DNA of 64,000 nt, taken from JADJPG01 sp964491875 (GTDB lineage: Bacteria > Verrucomicrobiota > Verrucomicrobiia > Limisphaerales > JADJPG01). The number at the start of each line of letters is the position of its first letter. The stretch's first letter is position 1. The position numbers and the translations under genes are program-made. The notes under the pieces are model-generated. The model worked only from the letters and a program-made list of their open reading frames with translations. It was not told the DNA's origin and did no database searches. The stretch is taken from contig CAZBIC010000023.1 in the NCBI GenBank assembly GCA_964491875.1, forward strand, positions 1 to 64,000, given 5' to 3'. Of this stretch, positions 7,713 to 16,526 are shown piece after piece.

Positions 7713-10318
7713 GATGTTGTGATGTTGGCGGCGCTGTTTCGTTTTGCAGCAAGCCGATCCCTCAGTTCCTTCTCGCGATCGCTCATCACTGACTTGCGGA
7801 CCGGGGCTAGCGCGTTGGTTGAGCCGGCCAAACCGTGAGCTTCTGCCAGGCGGCTCGCGGCCGGAACGATCTCGAGATCGTCCGCGCGCCGTCCGCGCTC
7901 GGCTTCGACGGCTTCATTGATGTGCCGTCCGAGCGCTTTGGATTCCTCGGAGTGGTCGCCATCGCGGGTAATCGTATTGATGACGGGATGCTCCAAACCG
8001 CTGAAGCGCTGAGTTGCCGCCGCCGTGAAGTCGCGCTTGTGCTTCTCGCATTCGGCGAGACGGGCGCGGCCGGCCGGGGTGCGATGGGCCGTCATCGCCG
8101 GCGCGGAGAGGTGCCGAATGGTGATGAAATGCTTCCGCTTCATATCCGAGATGTGCAGGAGGTGAGGGAACTCAATGTTGTAAAACGCCAGCACGTCGCG
8201 GACGCCGCGACTGTACCATTCGCCGAGCTGGAGATCGACGTAGCTCTGCCGATGCCCATTGATCTCCATCACGATCCCGTTCCCATTGATCTTCACGGGC
8301 TTTTTGTGTGTGGCGAGCAGCCATGCTTCCTCCGGAGGGAGTTTGCGAAGGGGCCGGCGATCTTGCCCGTCATTCCACGCCTGGAAGGGCGAGGCTCCTC
8401 GCAGGCGCTTGCTCTTGGGCTGCGGTTCATGCCGGAACTCTTCCTGCACGCTGCGGTAGTAAGCGACGTATTCGTCGAGGCTGGGGAAGTGGTCGTTTGG
8501 ATCTTCCTTCCCGTCCCGGCACCGTTGCTCGATGCCCTTCAGACGGTCGGAAATCTCGGCGCGTTCGTTGAAGCCCACGAAGCCGCGCAGACCGCTCATC
8601 ATCTTCTGGAAGATGTGAAGGGTTCCCTCAATAGGCTTCGACCAAGGCCGCGTAGCCTGGCGAACTTCCAGATCCACACCAGGCTCGGAAAGTCCGCACT
8701 CCACATTCTCGCGATAAACGGCGCGGGCTTCGTCGCTCATGTCATCGAACGGCAAGTTGTAACGGCTCAAGAATCCGTTGGCGGTCGACCGCCAGAGCTG
8801 TTCGCCGGCGCCGATAATCATCTTCGCAGCGTAGTGGCTGCGCTCGAAGAGGAACCCGTGATGCGGCATCCCGACGCCTTTAACTGCCACTTGATAGATC
8901 AGCTTGCGGATCATCACGGCCAACGGCGGGCCGAAGTAGGCGACGAAGTCGATCGGGTAGATCGATTTCAGGTCCATCATGTGGAGAATTTGGAGGCGTC
9001 CAATCACCAGCTCTCCATTGATCCGCGTCCAGACCACATGATTGGAAGTCTCGTCATCGCTGACGAAGTAATCGGCCGGCTGAGTATCAGACCAGTCGCG
9101 CATGATCTTCGGACCGGCCGCTTCCAGATGCTTCGGTCCGCGATCCTTCGCCAGCTCCAGTTTGTTCGGTGCGGCGTGAATGCGAAACGTGCGAGGGACG
9201 TAGCTCTTATTCTCGGCGACGTTGAACTTGTAGTTCCCACAGCAGACGGGGCAAAGCTCGCCGCTAGTCCGAAGCTGCCGATACGCCAGCGTGGTGTTGC
9301 CCATGCCTCCTTGGCCGCGGAGTTTCCTCGCCCGTGCATTCACCTTCGCGAAACAACCCTTGCAGACGTGGGCGGGCCGGCCGCCGGCATACTTCGGGCA
9401 CAGGCTTTCGGGATTGCGCCCGCTCTTCGTCCACGTCGCCAAGTCCCGCTTGAATGCCTTCTCCAGACCTTCGCGGGACCGGGCGAGAATCGGGCAGGGG
9501 AACACTTCGAGCAGCCAGTCAATGAGGGAGCGCTTGATTGTCCGATGTTCCGTGGTGTCGCTGGTGGCAGCGCACAAGCCTTCGTAATGACGGAAGGTGC
9601 GATCAAACAACGTCGCGATGTCTTCGGCATCGGGAAACGTTTTGGAGCCCAGTTCCTCAAGCACGGGCAGCAAAGCCGCGTGCCTGGCTTGCTCTGCGAC
9701 CGGCGCTTTTGCCTCCGCTGAGGTGCGGACGGCGGCCGCGTCGAGGTACAGCTCCTGACGATGGAACTCGCCAAAACCACGATCCCGTTCCCGGGCCAGA
9801 TTTAGAACGTAATCATGCCGGTCATCACTGACCGCGTAGCCAAAGACTTTCTTCTGAAGTGGCCGAACAAGGTCGAGAATCTCCGCGCGGCTGGGCGCTG
9901 GCTCCTCGCGTTCGCGTTTCAACGCCACGGCGTAGACCTCACGGCGGCGGGCGGCTTCCTCGATAAACTCCCGCGCAATGGCGGCCGTCGTTTCGTCCTC
10001 CAACTTCCATCGCTGGCGCGGTTCGCTGGTGAGGAGATCGGTAGGGGTGCGGAATCCGTTCTGCTGGGCAATCACTTCGAGCCGGGTAAGCCAATCTGAG
10101 GGCAGACAGCTCAACGGCCAGGCGTTCGCCTGTTGTCCACGCACTTCAATCTTGCGCTGTGATGCGGGCAACCGTTGTTTGACCGCCTTGTCCGAGACGC
10201 TCAGCCAACTCCCAATCTGCCGTGCGGTGAACACGGGTTCCGCCGAGCGCAGCACGTCCGCGAGGCTCGCGCGGGGGCGCGGCGTGGTCGTGGTGGTGTT
10301 GATGGGTGCTTCGTTCAC
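7709..10318 (-). CDS. Mu-type DDE transposase (A protein)
   Basis: An 869-residue protein, longer than MuA (663 aa). A Mu-type winged helix for end binding covers about residues 28-85 (ARQIGSWLSVSDKAVKQRL). The RNase H-like core is about 410-580: first acid at D421/D422 in YFVSDDE, and the glutamate at E564 in KPIEGT. The usual central DNG position reads FERSH (E492), so the triad may be D-E-E. Cys307, Cys319, Cys322, Cys356 and Cys359 suggest a zinc-binding insert just before the core. The C-terminal 250 residues are probably the mu-C and ATPase-contact region. It starts at ATG 10318, after a run of Thr. Confidence 0.85.
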   Translation of the reverse strand: MNEAPINTTTTTPRPRASLADVLRSAEPVFTARQIGSWLSVSDKAVKQRLPASQRKIEVRGQQANAWPLSCLPSDWLTRLEVIAQQNGFRTPTDLLTSEPRQRWKLEDETTAAIAREFIEEAARRREVYAVALKREREEPAPSRAEILDLVRPLQKKVFGYAVSDDRHDYVLNLARERDRGFGEFHRQELYLDAAAVRTSAEAKAPVAEQARHAALLPVLEELGSKTFPDAEDIATLFDRTFRHYEGLCAATSDTTEHRTIKRSLIDWLLEVFPCPILARSREGLEKAFKRDLATWTKSGRNPESLCPKYAGGRPAHVCKGCFAKVNARARKLRGQGGMGNTTLAYRQLRTSGELCPVCCGNYKFNVAENKSYVPRTFRIHAAPNKLELAKDRGPKHLEAAGPKIMRDWSDTQPADYFVSDDETSNHVVWTRINGELVIGRLQILHMMDLKSIYPIDFVAYFGPPLAVMIRKLIYQVAVKGVGMPHHGFLFERSHYAAKMIIGAGEQLWRSTANGFLSRYNLPFDDMSDEARAVYRENVECGLSEPGVDLEVRQATRPWSKPIEGTLHIFQKMMSGLRGFVGFNERAEISDRLKGIEQRCRDGKEDPNDHFPSLDEYVAYYRSVQEEFRHEPQPKSKRLRGASPFQAWNDGQDRRPLRKLPPEEAWLLATHKKPVKINGNGIVMEINGHRQSYVDLQLGEWYSRGVRDVLAFYNIEFPHLLHISDMKRKHFITIRHLSAPAMTAHRTPAGRARLAECEKHKRDFTAAATQRFSGLEHPVINTITRDGDHSEESKALGRHINEAVEAERGRRADDLEIVPAASRLAEAHGLAGSTNALAPVRKSVMSDREKELRDRLAAKRNSAANITTS

Positions 10319-10339
10319 GGGCGGGAGATCGTTCGGACT

Positions 10340-11059
10340 TTACGGGTAGATGTCGTCGTCAAGATTCTCGTAGCCCTGCCAGCGGCGGACCAAGACCCAG
10401 TACGTACCGTTGTGCGACAAGTGATCGGGTTTGCGCAGCCAGTCGAGGCCCTCCGGCGGGGTGATGGGAGTAGAAGGCGGAGTTTGCCGAACATTGCCCT
10501 TGGAAAGCCCGATAGGTTTTTCCCAATAGTAAGTGGTGAGCTGATAGACGGGTGCGGCGGCCGGGTAATGGGTGAAGCCGCGCTGAAGTTTGGCGAGCAG
10601 TTCCTGGGCGGCGAAGTTGGAGTTGATTACGTCGACGGCTTCCTGATGCTTGGGATCATCCCAAACTGTGTTCAGGACGGTATTCATCATGTCGTGTTGC
10701 GTGTCCGTCACGGAGGCGTATTTGGGGTGCCGCTTGAGCGGTTCCTCGACTTCATCGCTGGTGATCTCGGCTTCGTCCTCGGGGAGCTGTTGGCCCTGCA
10801 GGGGAACTTCGCCGGGCTGATTCTCGTACTGAATGGTGAGAACGCCGATGCCGCCACGCATTTTGGTGACACTGCTTTCCGCGACGCGCAGACCGGACGC
10901 GATGCCGCCGCCGATGGCTCCCTTGAGGGGCGCGGCAGCGAGACAGGCACCGTGCGGGCCGCTGAAGCGGCGGATCAAGCGAATCTGTTCCCCGAAGGTC
11001 CATCCGGGAGAATCCGGTTGTTCCTGGAGTTGAGTGGAGCCTCTCCAAATGATGGCCAT
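10340..11059 (-). CDS. Unknown element protein, virion-like context
   Basis: A 239-residue protein with no recognised family. It has a Gly/Ala-rich stretch (about residues 40-60), an acidic middle (EDEAEITSDEVEEP) and a Trp/Tyr-rich C-terminus ending QGYENLDDDIYP. It sits four bases after the 86-residue gene and downstream of the tape-measure-like gene, so a tail baseplate or tip part is possible. That is inferred from position only. The gene ends 21 bases before the transposase start. Confidence 0.6.
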   Translation of the reverse strand: MAIIWRGSTQLQEQPDSPGWTFGEQIRLIRRFSGPHGACLAAAPLKGAIGGGIASGLRVAESSVTKMRGGIGVLTIQYENQPGEVPLQGQQLPEDEAEITSDEVEEPLKRHPKYASVTDTQHDMMNTVLNTVWDDPKHQEAVDVINSNFAAQELLAKLQRGFTHYPAAAPVYQLTTYYWEKPIGLSKGNVRQTPPSTPITPPEGLDWLRKPDHLSHNGTYWVLVRRWQGYENLDDDIYP

Positions 11060-11062
11060 AAC

Positions 11063-11323
11063 TTATTTGGCGGCGGTTACGGGAGCGGGAGTTGCAGACG
11101 GGGCGGCGAAGCCGGGCTGAACCGTGCGCACGTGATCGAGCAAGTCGACGATGGTGAAGGCGACTTGTTGATCGCCACAGGTGAAGGCGAGCAGATCCGG
11201 CATCAGCGAGACGTGGACGAAGAGGCCAGGGCTGGCTTCGTGGTGAAGCTGGGCACGGGTGCCGGTGACTTTGGGAGCGAGTTCGACGCGCAGGGTGGGG
11301 TCAATTTTCTTGATGGTTTTCAT
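11063..11323 (-). CDS. Small unknown element protein
   Basis: An 86-residue protein from ATG 11323, lying 3 bases from each neighbour in a tightly packed operon. The middle is beta-like (LHHEASPGLFVHVSLMPDLLAFTCG) and the C-terminus is Pro/Ala-rich and probably disordered. Small proteins immediately after tape-measure genes are common in phage tail modules, but no family was recognised. Confidence 0.6.
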   Translation of the reverse strand: MKTIKKIDPTLRVELAPKVTGTRAQLHHEASPGLFVHVSLMPDLLAFTCGDQQVAFTIVDLLDHVRTVQPGFAAPSATPAPVTAAK

Positions 11324-11326
11324 AGG

Positions 11327-12697
11327 TCAGTCGTTGAGCACTCGAAGGGGTTTGTCCATGCCACAGACCTCGATCAATTTCGTGGTCTTGTTGCTGAGGG
11401 TTTCGAGCACGTTGAGTTGTTTTCGCTGAACTTGAAGGCCATCGGACTGGCCTCCGGATCCGAAGCCGATGCGGCGGAGGGCGTTGACAGATTCGCTCTC
11501 TTTGGGGGCGTAGCGGATTCTGGAGCCCGAGGTGAGGGCTTTGATGATGTTATCTGCTTCCGCATCCAGATCTTTTGGCTTTCCTCCATTCATAGCCGCG
11601 TCTGCCTCCAACTTCTTCCTGAGCTGTTCGCGGAAGACGTTGACGCGGGAGCCCGGATCCTTCGACATTTGCTCAGCAACAGCAGCGAGGACACCGCCAC
11701 CAAGTCCCGCCGCCTGGAAGAGCTGCTCAGCTTGTAGCATCCGCAGATCGCCTTGAGCTTGCGCGCCAGGAATGCCAATGGCACCGCCCACTTGACCCCA
11801 CAACCCGGCGAGACCGGCAACACTTCCGAGAGTGCCCTTGCCCACCTTTTCCCAGAAGCCGGCGCTTGTAGACACATCAGCCGCATTACCCAGCTCCTTG
11901 CGAACGATGTCGCCCCAATTTTTAGCGGCATCCGACATGAAAAAGGTTACTTCCTGAATCCCCGCCTTCATCGACAATTCAAATACCTCGCCGATACCAG
12001 CGAAATCCTTGTCGCGCAGTTGAGTGGTGAGCAGGTTCAGCGCGGGCGTCACCTTTTCCGCGACGCTGGCGGCGATGCCATCAAACTCCAATTTCAAATC
12101 GCCGAGCACGTCACCAAAGCGATCGAACGATTCGGCGTTGCGCGCCATTAACTCCGCATGGGGCGCGGCGCGTTGGAGGGCTTCAGCAAAGCCATTTGCA
12201 TTGCGCGCCAATTGGAGAATGTCACCACTGGCGCCGCGTCCAAATATTTTTTGGGCAACACCGGTCGCGGTATTACGGTCGAGCTTGTTCAGACCGCCGA
12301 AGATTTTTTCAAATGCTTCAGGTGCGTCCACCTTCCGTAAGTCCTCGATGCTTGTACCGATGAGACTGAAGGCTTCGGAGGTGGATTCACCCATTTCGCC
12401 GACACCCGAGAGGGCCGCGCGATATTTCTGGAGGATAGTGGGCAGTGAGGCAGCAGCTACACCCGACTGTTCAAATGCAAATTGGAGCTGAAACAAGTCC
12501 TTAATCGCTTCGCCTGTGCGATTCGACAAATCGACCAACGCACCACCTTTACTGATCTGGCTGAATACGGCGGCAGCGGCACCCCCAAGCGTAGCGGTAG
12601 CGCCCATGAAGCCCGACAGCTTCGACACAACACCGCCGAGCGGTCCAAGAAATCCCGCCGTCGCCAGCCCAAGAGAGTATTCGATTTTCCCGGACAT
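11327..12697 (-). CDS. Tail tape-measure-like protein
   Basis: A 456-residue protein with the features of a phage tail length-determining protein: a Gly/Ala hydrophobic segment near the N-terminus (about 12-45), long amphipathic helices (50-270), a second hydrophobic Gly-rich segment (about 285-310) and a C-terminal LRRIGFGSGG followed by a helix, a typical tape-measure ending. It is short for this family; by the usual rule of about 0.15 nm per residue it would set a tail of roughly 70 nm. It follows a chaperone-like gene by 4 bases. The assignment rests on architecture, not on a database search. Confidence 0.7.
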   Translation of the reverse strand: MSGKIEYSLGLATAGFLGPLGGVVSKLSGFMGATATLGGAAAAVFSQISKGGALVDLSNRTGEAIKDLFQLQFAFEQSGVAAASLPTILQKYRAALSGVGEMGESTSEAFSLIGTSIEDLRKVDAPEAFEKIFGGLNKLDRNTATGVAQKIFGRGASGDILQLARNANGFAEALQRAAPHAELMARNAESFDRFGDVLGDLKLEFDGIAASVAEKVTPALNLLTTQLRDKDFAGIGEVFELSMKAGIQEVTFFMSDAAKNWGDIVRKELGNAADVSTSAGFWEKVGKGTLGSVAGLAGLWGQVGGAIGIPGAQAQGDLRMLQAEQLFQAAGLGGGVLAAVAEQMSKDPGSRVNVFREQLRKKLEADAAMNGGKPKDLDAEADNIIKALTSGSRIRYAPKESESVNALRRIGFGSGGQSDGLQVQRKQLNVLETLSNKTTKLIEVCGMDKPLRVLND

Positions 12698-12701
12698 ATA
12701 A

Positions 12702-13112
12702 TTAGTCCAAAGTGCCAGTCAGGGTTGGAGTGGACGGTTTGCCTCGCCGGACGATGGCCGCCACGAAGTGCGCGACGGCTTGCTGGTTCATCTCCTGAAA
12801 GACTCCGATGGAGAAACGATCGGCCAGTTCCGCGGCGGCCTCGGCATAGACCTCGCGCCCCTTGGCGAGCAACTGGCGTTGATCGGCCGGCGGCGTGCAT
12901 AGGGCAAACACCAGTTCCATCGCTTCCTCGGTCGTGAAGACGATCTTGTCGCCCTCTAATTTCCCGTTCGCGACCGGGTTGCCGATCTTGCGCAGCAACG
13001 AGACAACGCCAGCGCTGACTGGCAACAGGTGGACGCCAGCCCGCTTGGCCTCCAAAGACTGGAAGCCGGCGGCGGAATTTTCAGGGACGTGGGTCAGTTC
13101 TAAATCGTGCAT
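12702..13112 (-). CDS. Tail assembly chaperone-like protein
   Basis: A 136-residue protein from ATG 13112; the frame is open further upstream to a TTG at 13259, but those residues are low-complexity and basic. It is a helical protein with VSLLRKIGNP (about residues 42-51) and EAMELVFALC (about 67-76). In size, helical composition and position directly before the tape-measure gene it resembles the pre-tape-measure chaperones of transposable phages. This is an inference from context. About 165 bases without a gene lie upstream; they contain a doubled CTTCGCCGAG. Confidence 0.55.
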   Translation of the reverse strand: MHDLELTHVPENSAAGFQSLEAKRAGVHLLPVSAGVVSLLRKIGNPVANGKLEGDKIVFTTEEAMELVFALCTPPADQRQLLAKGREVYAEAAAELADRFSIGVFQEMNQQAVAHFVAAIVRRGKPSTPTLTGTLD

Positions 13113-13277
13113 GGGTTCAGATGGGGGTTGGTAGTGGGTTTCGTGAGGCACAGGACCGGCCTTCGCCGAGCTTCGCCGAGGGGTACAATCGATTTTTCGA
13201 CTCGTGGACGAATCTTCGCGCCCCTCGGGTCGGTTCCGACGCGGCAAATCGAATTTCAAGATTGATGGTTTGAATCG

Positions 13278-13634
13278 TCATTGAACTACGAGTTCGGATC
13301 GCAACTTAAGAACTGAGGATCTCTTAATGCGATAGTTCCCGCGCTTGCCGGTGCGTCGCCAGTCCCGGCCCTCGTGAAGCTCGCCACGATCGCACAGACG
13401 GGAAACCCAATCCGGCGTGCAATCGAGAATGCGCGCGGCCTCGGCCGTGGAGATCTCATCACCACCTTGGAGAACTACGGGCTTGCCGGGCTTGAAGGTG
13501 ATCGAGCCGTCGGGGTTAAGGATTTTTACGGGCGGAAAGGCAACGACGACTTTCTTGAGTGCATCCCGCGCCGCTTGTTCAGCGGCGAGCGGTGCCAGGA
13601 CCGGGGCGGCTTTACGTTTTGGTTTCGCGGGCAT
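13278..13634 (-). CDS. Excisionase-type helix-turn-helix protein
   Basis: A 118-residue protein. The C-terminal 55 residues form a MerR/Xis-type winged helix: EISTAEAARILDCTPDWVSRLCDRGEL (about residues 60-86), then a wing with RTGKRGNYRIKRSSVLKL. The N-terminus is basic and Ala-rich and probably disordered. It may be an excisionase-like architectural or regulatory protein of the element. It lies 3 bases from the next upstream gene, so it is co-transcribed. Confidence 0.7.
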   Translation of the reverse strand: MPAKPKRKAAPVLAPLAAEQAARDALKKVVVAFPPVKILNPDGSITFKPGKPVVLQGGDEISTAEAARILDCTPDWVSRLCDRGELHEGRDWRRTGKRGNYRIKRSSVLKLRSELVVQ

Positions 13635-13637
13635 TGT

Positions 13638-14147
13638 TCAACGCACCTTCAGTTCAAAGAACGCGGAGTGACGTTTAGCTTTGCCCTCAGCGGGGCGGCG
13701 CCCGGCGTTCCACGCCATCGGGCGCAAAGCATCTTCACCACCGGCGGCGAAGGCAGACAGCCAGGCAGAAAGCTGGGAACGCGGAATGCCGAAGCCATCC
13801 GCCGCTTTATTCTGGCTGATGCCGACGCTCTTCATCACGGCCGTGGCCTTCACGATGGCAAGGCGGCGTTGTGTTTCGATTTCGTCGAGAACGATCGGGA
13901 CGTTCAGCCAGGCTTCCACGATACGCGGTGGGATCGCCACCGGCACGCGCACCACGCGCGATTTGCGCGCGGGCTTCACGCGGGGGATGAGTTTCACCCG
14001 TGCGCCGCCAGATGCGAGGTACATGGAATCCGACACCTTCGACGACGAAGTAGCCGAGTGCGAGCCTGACCCCGAAGTCGACCCGCACTCGGCACCATGA
14101 CCCCGAACAGCTACAGGCTGCTGGGAAGATTTCGAAATCGCCTTCAT
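13638..14147 (-). CDS. HTH-containing element protein
   Basis: A 169-residue protein beginning at ATG 14147, overlapping the preceding stop by 4 bases. Residues 1-45 are Ser-rich and probably disordered. Residues 100-140 contain a helix-turn-helix of transposase-like type (ATAVMKSVGISQNKAADGFGIPRSQLSAWL). The C-terminus is basic. It is probably a DNA-binding accessory or regulatory protein; no named family was recognised. Confidence 0.6.
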   Translation of the reverse strand: MKAISKSSQQPVAVRGHGAECGSTSGSGSHSATSSSKVSDSMYLASGGARVKLIPRVKPARKSRVVRVPVAIPPRIVEAWLNVPIVLDEIETQRRLAIVKATAVMKSVGISQNKAADGFGIPRSQLSAWLSAFAAGGEDALRPMAWNAGRRPAEGKAKRHSAFFELKVR

Positions 14148-14986
14148 GGAATGGTTCGGAACCCGCCGGAGGCGGTCAGTTGAATCAGCAGCGGCTCGGC
14201 CTTGCCGAAACGGGGCGGAGTCGCCGAAGGAGAAGCCGGCGCAAGCGCAATGATCTTTGGGCCAAGCAATGCGATGGTTCCCCCGACGGTGGAGTCGATG
14301 CCCGCCGCTCGGAATGAAGACAACCGTCCGGCGCGATAGGCGCGGTCGAAGCTGTGAATGCGAGCAGCAGTGAGGCTGATCAATTCCGCGAGGCGATTTG
14401 TATACTTAGCGCGAACTCTCGCAGCACGATCCTTCGTCCGTCGGGAAAGTTCAGCCAGGACGGTGGCTTTCGTCGGTGATTGGAGGGAAAGCGCCGCGCC
14501 CCACTCGGCCAGCGTCTCAGGGAATTTGTCCGAAGTTGACCAGGTGTCGCGGAGCCCAAAGAAAGTTGCCAGTTGCTCGGCGGTTGGAGTTTGTCCTTTT
14601 TCCCATTTCGTCCCGGCAATAACACGATCGTAGCCGGGGCGCGCAGTCACCGACTGCGCTTCGTGGTAAACGAAGGCGATCGCGGCATCAATGTCAGCCA
14701 CGGCCTTGGCGATGGCGGCGGTGTTGTCCGAGCCATCAGGATTGAGGAAGCCGCGCGATGCCTTCTCCTGCCGGCTGAGCGTGCCGAGCTTGAGCGCCTC
14801 ACGATCCAGCAGTAGATCTTCGATCTCTCGCTGGGTCGTGTCAAAGAACCGAAGCGCACCGACCAGCGCACCGACGGTGCGAGCGCCAGCCTTCCGCGTA
14901 GCGTCCGAGATGCCGACGGCGTCCATCAGCTCGGCGTCGGTGAAGACGGGTGGGGGTTGCGAAGACGTAGAATCCATACGAATCAA
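14144..14986 (-). CDS. Unknown element protein, 280 residues
   Basis: A mostly helical protein with no recognised family. The first possible start is a TTG at 14986 that overlaps the upstream stop (TTGA); an ATG at 14977 three codons later is an equally good start. It contains KAGARTVGALVGALRFFDTTQREIEDLLLDRE (about 32-63) and an Arg-rich helix around 185-205. It has no membrane segment or signal peptide. It is overlapped at both ends by its neighbours, so it is translated as part of the leftward operon. Confidence 0.6.
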   Translation of the reverse strand: MIRMDSTSSQPPPVFTDAELMDAVGISDATRKAGARTVGALVGALRFFDTTQREIEDLLLDREALKLGTLSRQEKASRGFLNPDGSDNTAAIAKAVADIDAAIAFVYHEAQSVTARPGYDRVIAGTKWEKGQTPTAEQLATFFGLRDTWSTSDKFPETLAEWGAALSLQSPTKATVLAELSRRTKDRAARVRAKYTNRLAELISLTAARIHSFDRAYRAGRLSSFRAAGIDSTVGGTIALLGPKIIALAPASPSATPPRFGKAEPLLIQLTASGGFRTIP

Positions 14987-15381
14987 ATCTTGGCAGTGAT
15001 GGCGGAGATCGTCGCCCGCATCGCTTCCAGTTCGTGAAATTTGCCGCGCAGGACATTCAACTTCGAGACGTATCCCGCGCCGGAAGGCTCAGCGCCGAGA
15101 CCTGCCAGGGCGCGGCCGAATTGCGACACCGCAAACGCCTCACGCGCGAGCCGGCGGCCGTCTTCGTCTGCCCCGAAGAAAGGCTCAGCCCAGCGAGCGA
15201 AGGCCGCTTCCGCTTCCGGGCGGAAGGCGTCGACAGCGATGCCGAGTGCGCGGAAACCAACTTCGTAGGCCGGCGCCGCACCGACACGATCGTGATGCGC
15301 GGCTTGGTCGCCAGAGAGCGTGCGGTGATGTGCGAGAGCTTCGTTGAGCAGCGCGACGGTGGAAGAAGTCGACGGGTTCAT
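14983..15381 (-). CDS. Unknown element protein, 132 residues
   Basis: A helical, acidic protein from ATG 15381. Residues 1-30 are Thr/Ser-rich, the middle is Ala/Phe-rich (AFRPEAEAAFARWAEPFFGADEDG) and the C-terminal helix ends EAMRATISAITAKI. No family was recognised. It lies 24 bases after the coiled-coil gene and overlaps the next gene at its stop. Confidence 0.55.
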   Translation of the reverse strand: MNPSTSSTVALLNEALAHHRTLSGDQAAHHDRVGAAPAYEVGFRALGIAVDAFRPEAEAAFARWAEPFFGADEDGRRLAREAFAVSQFGRALAGLGAEPSGAGYVSKLNVLRGKFHELEAMRATISAITAKI

Positions 15382-15405
15382 AATTGGGGAATCAAACTCA
15401 GTGAA

Positions 15406-15942
15406 TCAGGCGCAAAACTTCTCGACAGCGGCGATGACGGGGAGGATTTCCTCGGCGTATCCGATGGAGGCACGGGCCGGAACACCGCGCACGCCTTGCT
15501 GCGCAGCCTGAAGTTTTCCCAACCAGTCGAATTGCCCCAACGCGAGCGCCGCTGCGTTTTGTAGCGCTTCATTGTTCGGATAGCCGAGCGGCTTGAGCTG
15601 AGCCAAAACACGGGCGAGACCACGCGAATTGAGCAAGGCTTCAACCCGAATGGATTCATCGTGAATCGCGCAGGACAGTTCGTTGCCGGCAACCACGATT
15701 ACCTTCTCCAGTTCGACTCCATGCTGTTCGTACTGGGCGATTCGATGGGGGAGCATCCGGCAGTCGAGGTCGCAGTCCGAAATCGCGGTGCGGACCTTCA
15801 CGTCTTCGACGGCACCGGACGCGATGAGCTTCTCACGCTTGGCCTTGGCGGCTTCCAACATGTCCCTATGCCGCTGAAGTTCGGAGGCGTTGGCGTCTGC
15901 TTTGGTGATGAGGTCGGTGAGTTTCTTGAGCTGAGATTTCAT
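15406..15942 (-). CDS. Coiled-coil element protein
   Basis: A 178-residue protein from ATG 15942, which overlaps the stop of the upstream HTH gene (ATGA), fixing the start. Residues 1-80 are a strongly charged coiled coil (LKKLTDLITKADANASELQRHRD and following). The rest is helical, with a GlyVal/Pro break near 145. It could be a host-nuclease-inhibitor-like or scaffolding protein by size and shape; neither can be shown from the sequence. Confidence 0.6.
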   Translation of the reverse strand: MKSQLKKLTDLITKADANASELQRHRDMLEAAKAKREKLIASGAVEDVKVRTAISDCDLDCRMLPHRIAQYEQHGVELEKVIVVAGNELSCAIHDESIRVEALLNSRGLARVLAQLKPLGYPNNEALQNAAALALGQFDWLGKLQAAQQGVRGVPARASIGYAEEILPVIAAVEKFCA

Positions 15943-16367
15943 GGGGTGGGAGCAGTGATGAGGGAGCGATTGACGGCGAGGTGTCGGACGATAGCGTCGC
16001 GGTACCCGGCGACAGTGCGGGGAACGTTGGTGAGGCGAACCTCGAAACGGCGGGCGAGATCGAGCAAGACAGGCTTTTCGGCGAGGAACGGATCGATGCC
16101 CGTGACTGCGGCGCAACCTTTCCGGATTTCGAGAACGTCGCGATTGGTCCAAAGGTCGTACGCGTAGGCCAAATGCCGCTCGATCTTCCAGCGCAATGAA
16201 ATCGCCTGAGAAAAACCGTTCGACGCCAGGCTGTACATGGTGTCTTCCGAGACTCCCAGCTGCCGACCCAGCTCTCCGAGAGCGAGTCCACGGTCCAGGA
16301 GAGCCTTCCGGAATTTCACCATCTCGGCGCTCATCGGCTTCCTCATGTTGGCGGACGATTTGTTCAC
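15939..16367 (-). CDS. HTH regulator, first gene of the leftward operon
   Basis: A 142-residue protein starting at GTG 16367 or at the ATG at 16346. Residues 18-60 form a helix-turn-helix (FRKALLDRGLALGELGRQLGVSEDTMYSLASNG). The C-terminal half is helical (DLARRFEVRLTNVPRTVAGYRDAIVRHLA). It is divergent from the two-HTH regulator at 16527 across a 159-base operator-rich region, the layout of a phage early switch (Cro/Ner-like versus repressor). The role is inferred from layout. Confidence 0.65.
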   Translation of the reverse strand: MNKSSANMRKPMSAEMVKFRKALLDRGLALGELGRQLGVSEDTMYSLASNGFSQAISLRWKIERHLAYAYDLWTNRDVLEIRKGCAAVTGIDPFLAEKPVLLDLARRFEVRLTNVPRTVAGYRDAIVRHLAVNRSLITAPTP

Positions 16368-16526
16368 AAATAAATGGCCGGGCTGGTTTCATCCACCAGC
16401 CCGAGTGCGCGTGAGCGCTCGGAGTGCATTTTCCCGCCGACTTTCGCCAGCGATTGAGGTAAAGGAAAGCCATACGGATTACTATAGCAAGCTTTTTCTT
16501 CCACCTGACTGCATTAAGATCGTTGC
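16368..16526. promoter_or_regulatory. Divergent switch region with a 9-bp inverted repeat
   Basis: The region between the two divergent HTH genes. CGGGCTGGT (16379-16387) and ACCAGCCCG (16395-16403) form a perfect 9-bp inverted repeat with a 7-base spacer, and the palindrome GAGCGCTC lies at 16413-16420. Both are good operator candidates. The stretch from 16440 is A/T-richer and would hold the rightward promoter, though no consensus -35/-10 pair stands out. Confidence 0.55.

Noticed and set aside
7835..9721. A 628-residue open frame on the plus strand across the transposase gene
   Set aside because: It is the antisense shadow of the transposase frame in high-GC DNA; no domain, start context or composition supports it.
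10175..11737. A 520-residue plus-strand open frame across the small tail-like genes
   Set aside because: Covers several close-packed minus-strand genes with recognised architecture; the plus translation is Gly/Asp/Arg-rich with no family features.
13113..13259. N-terminal extension of the chaperone-like protein to a TTG at 13259
   Set aside because: The extra 49 residues are basic, Pro/Ser-rich and overlap a doubled CTTCGCCGAG; the ATG at 13112 gives a compact helical protein.
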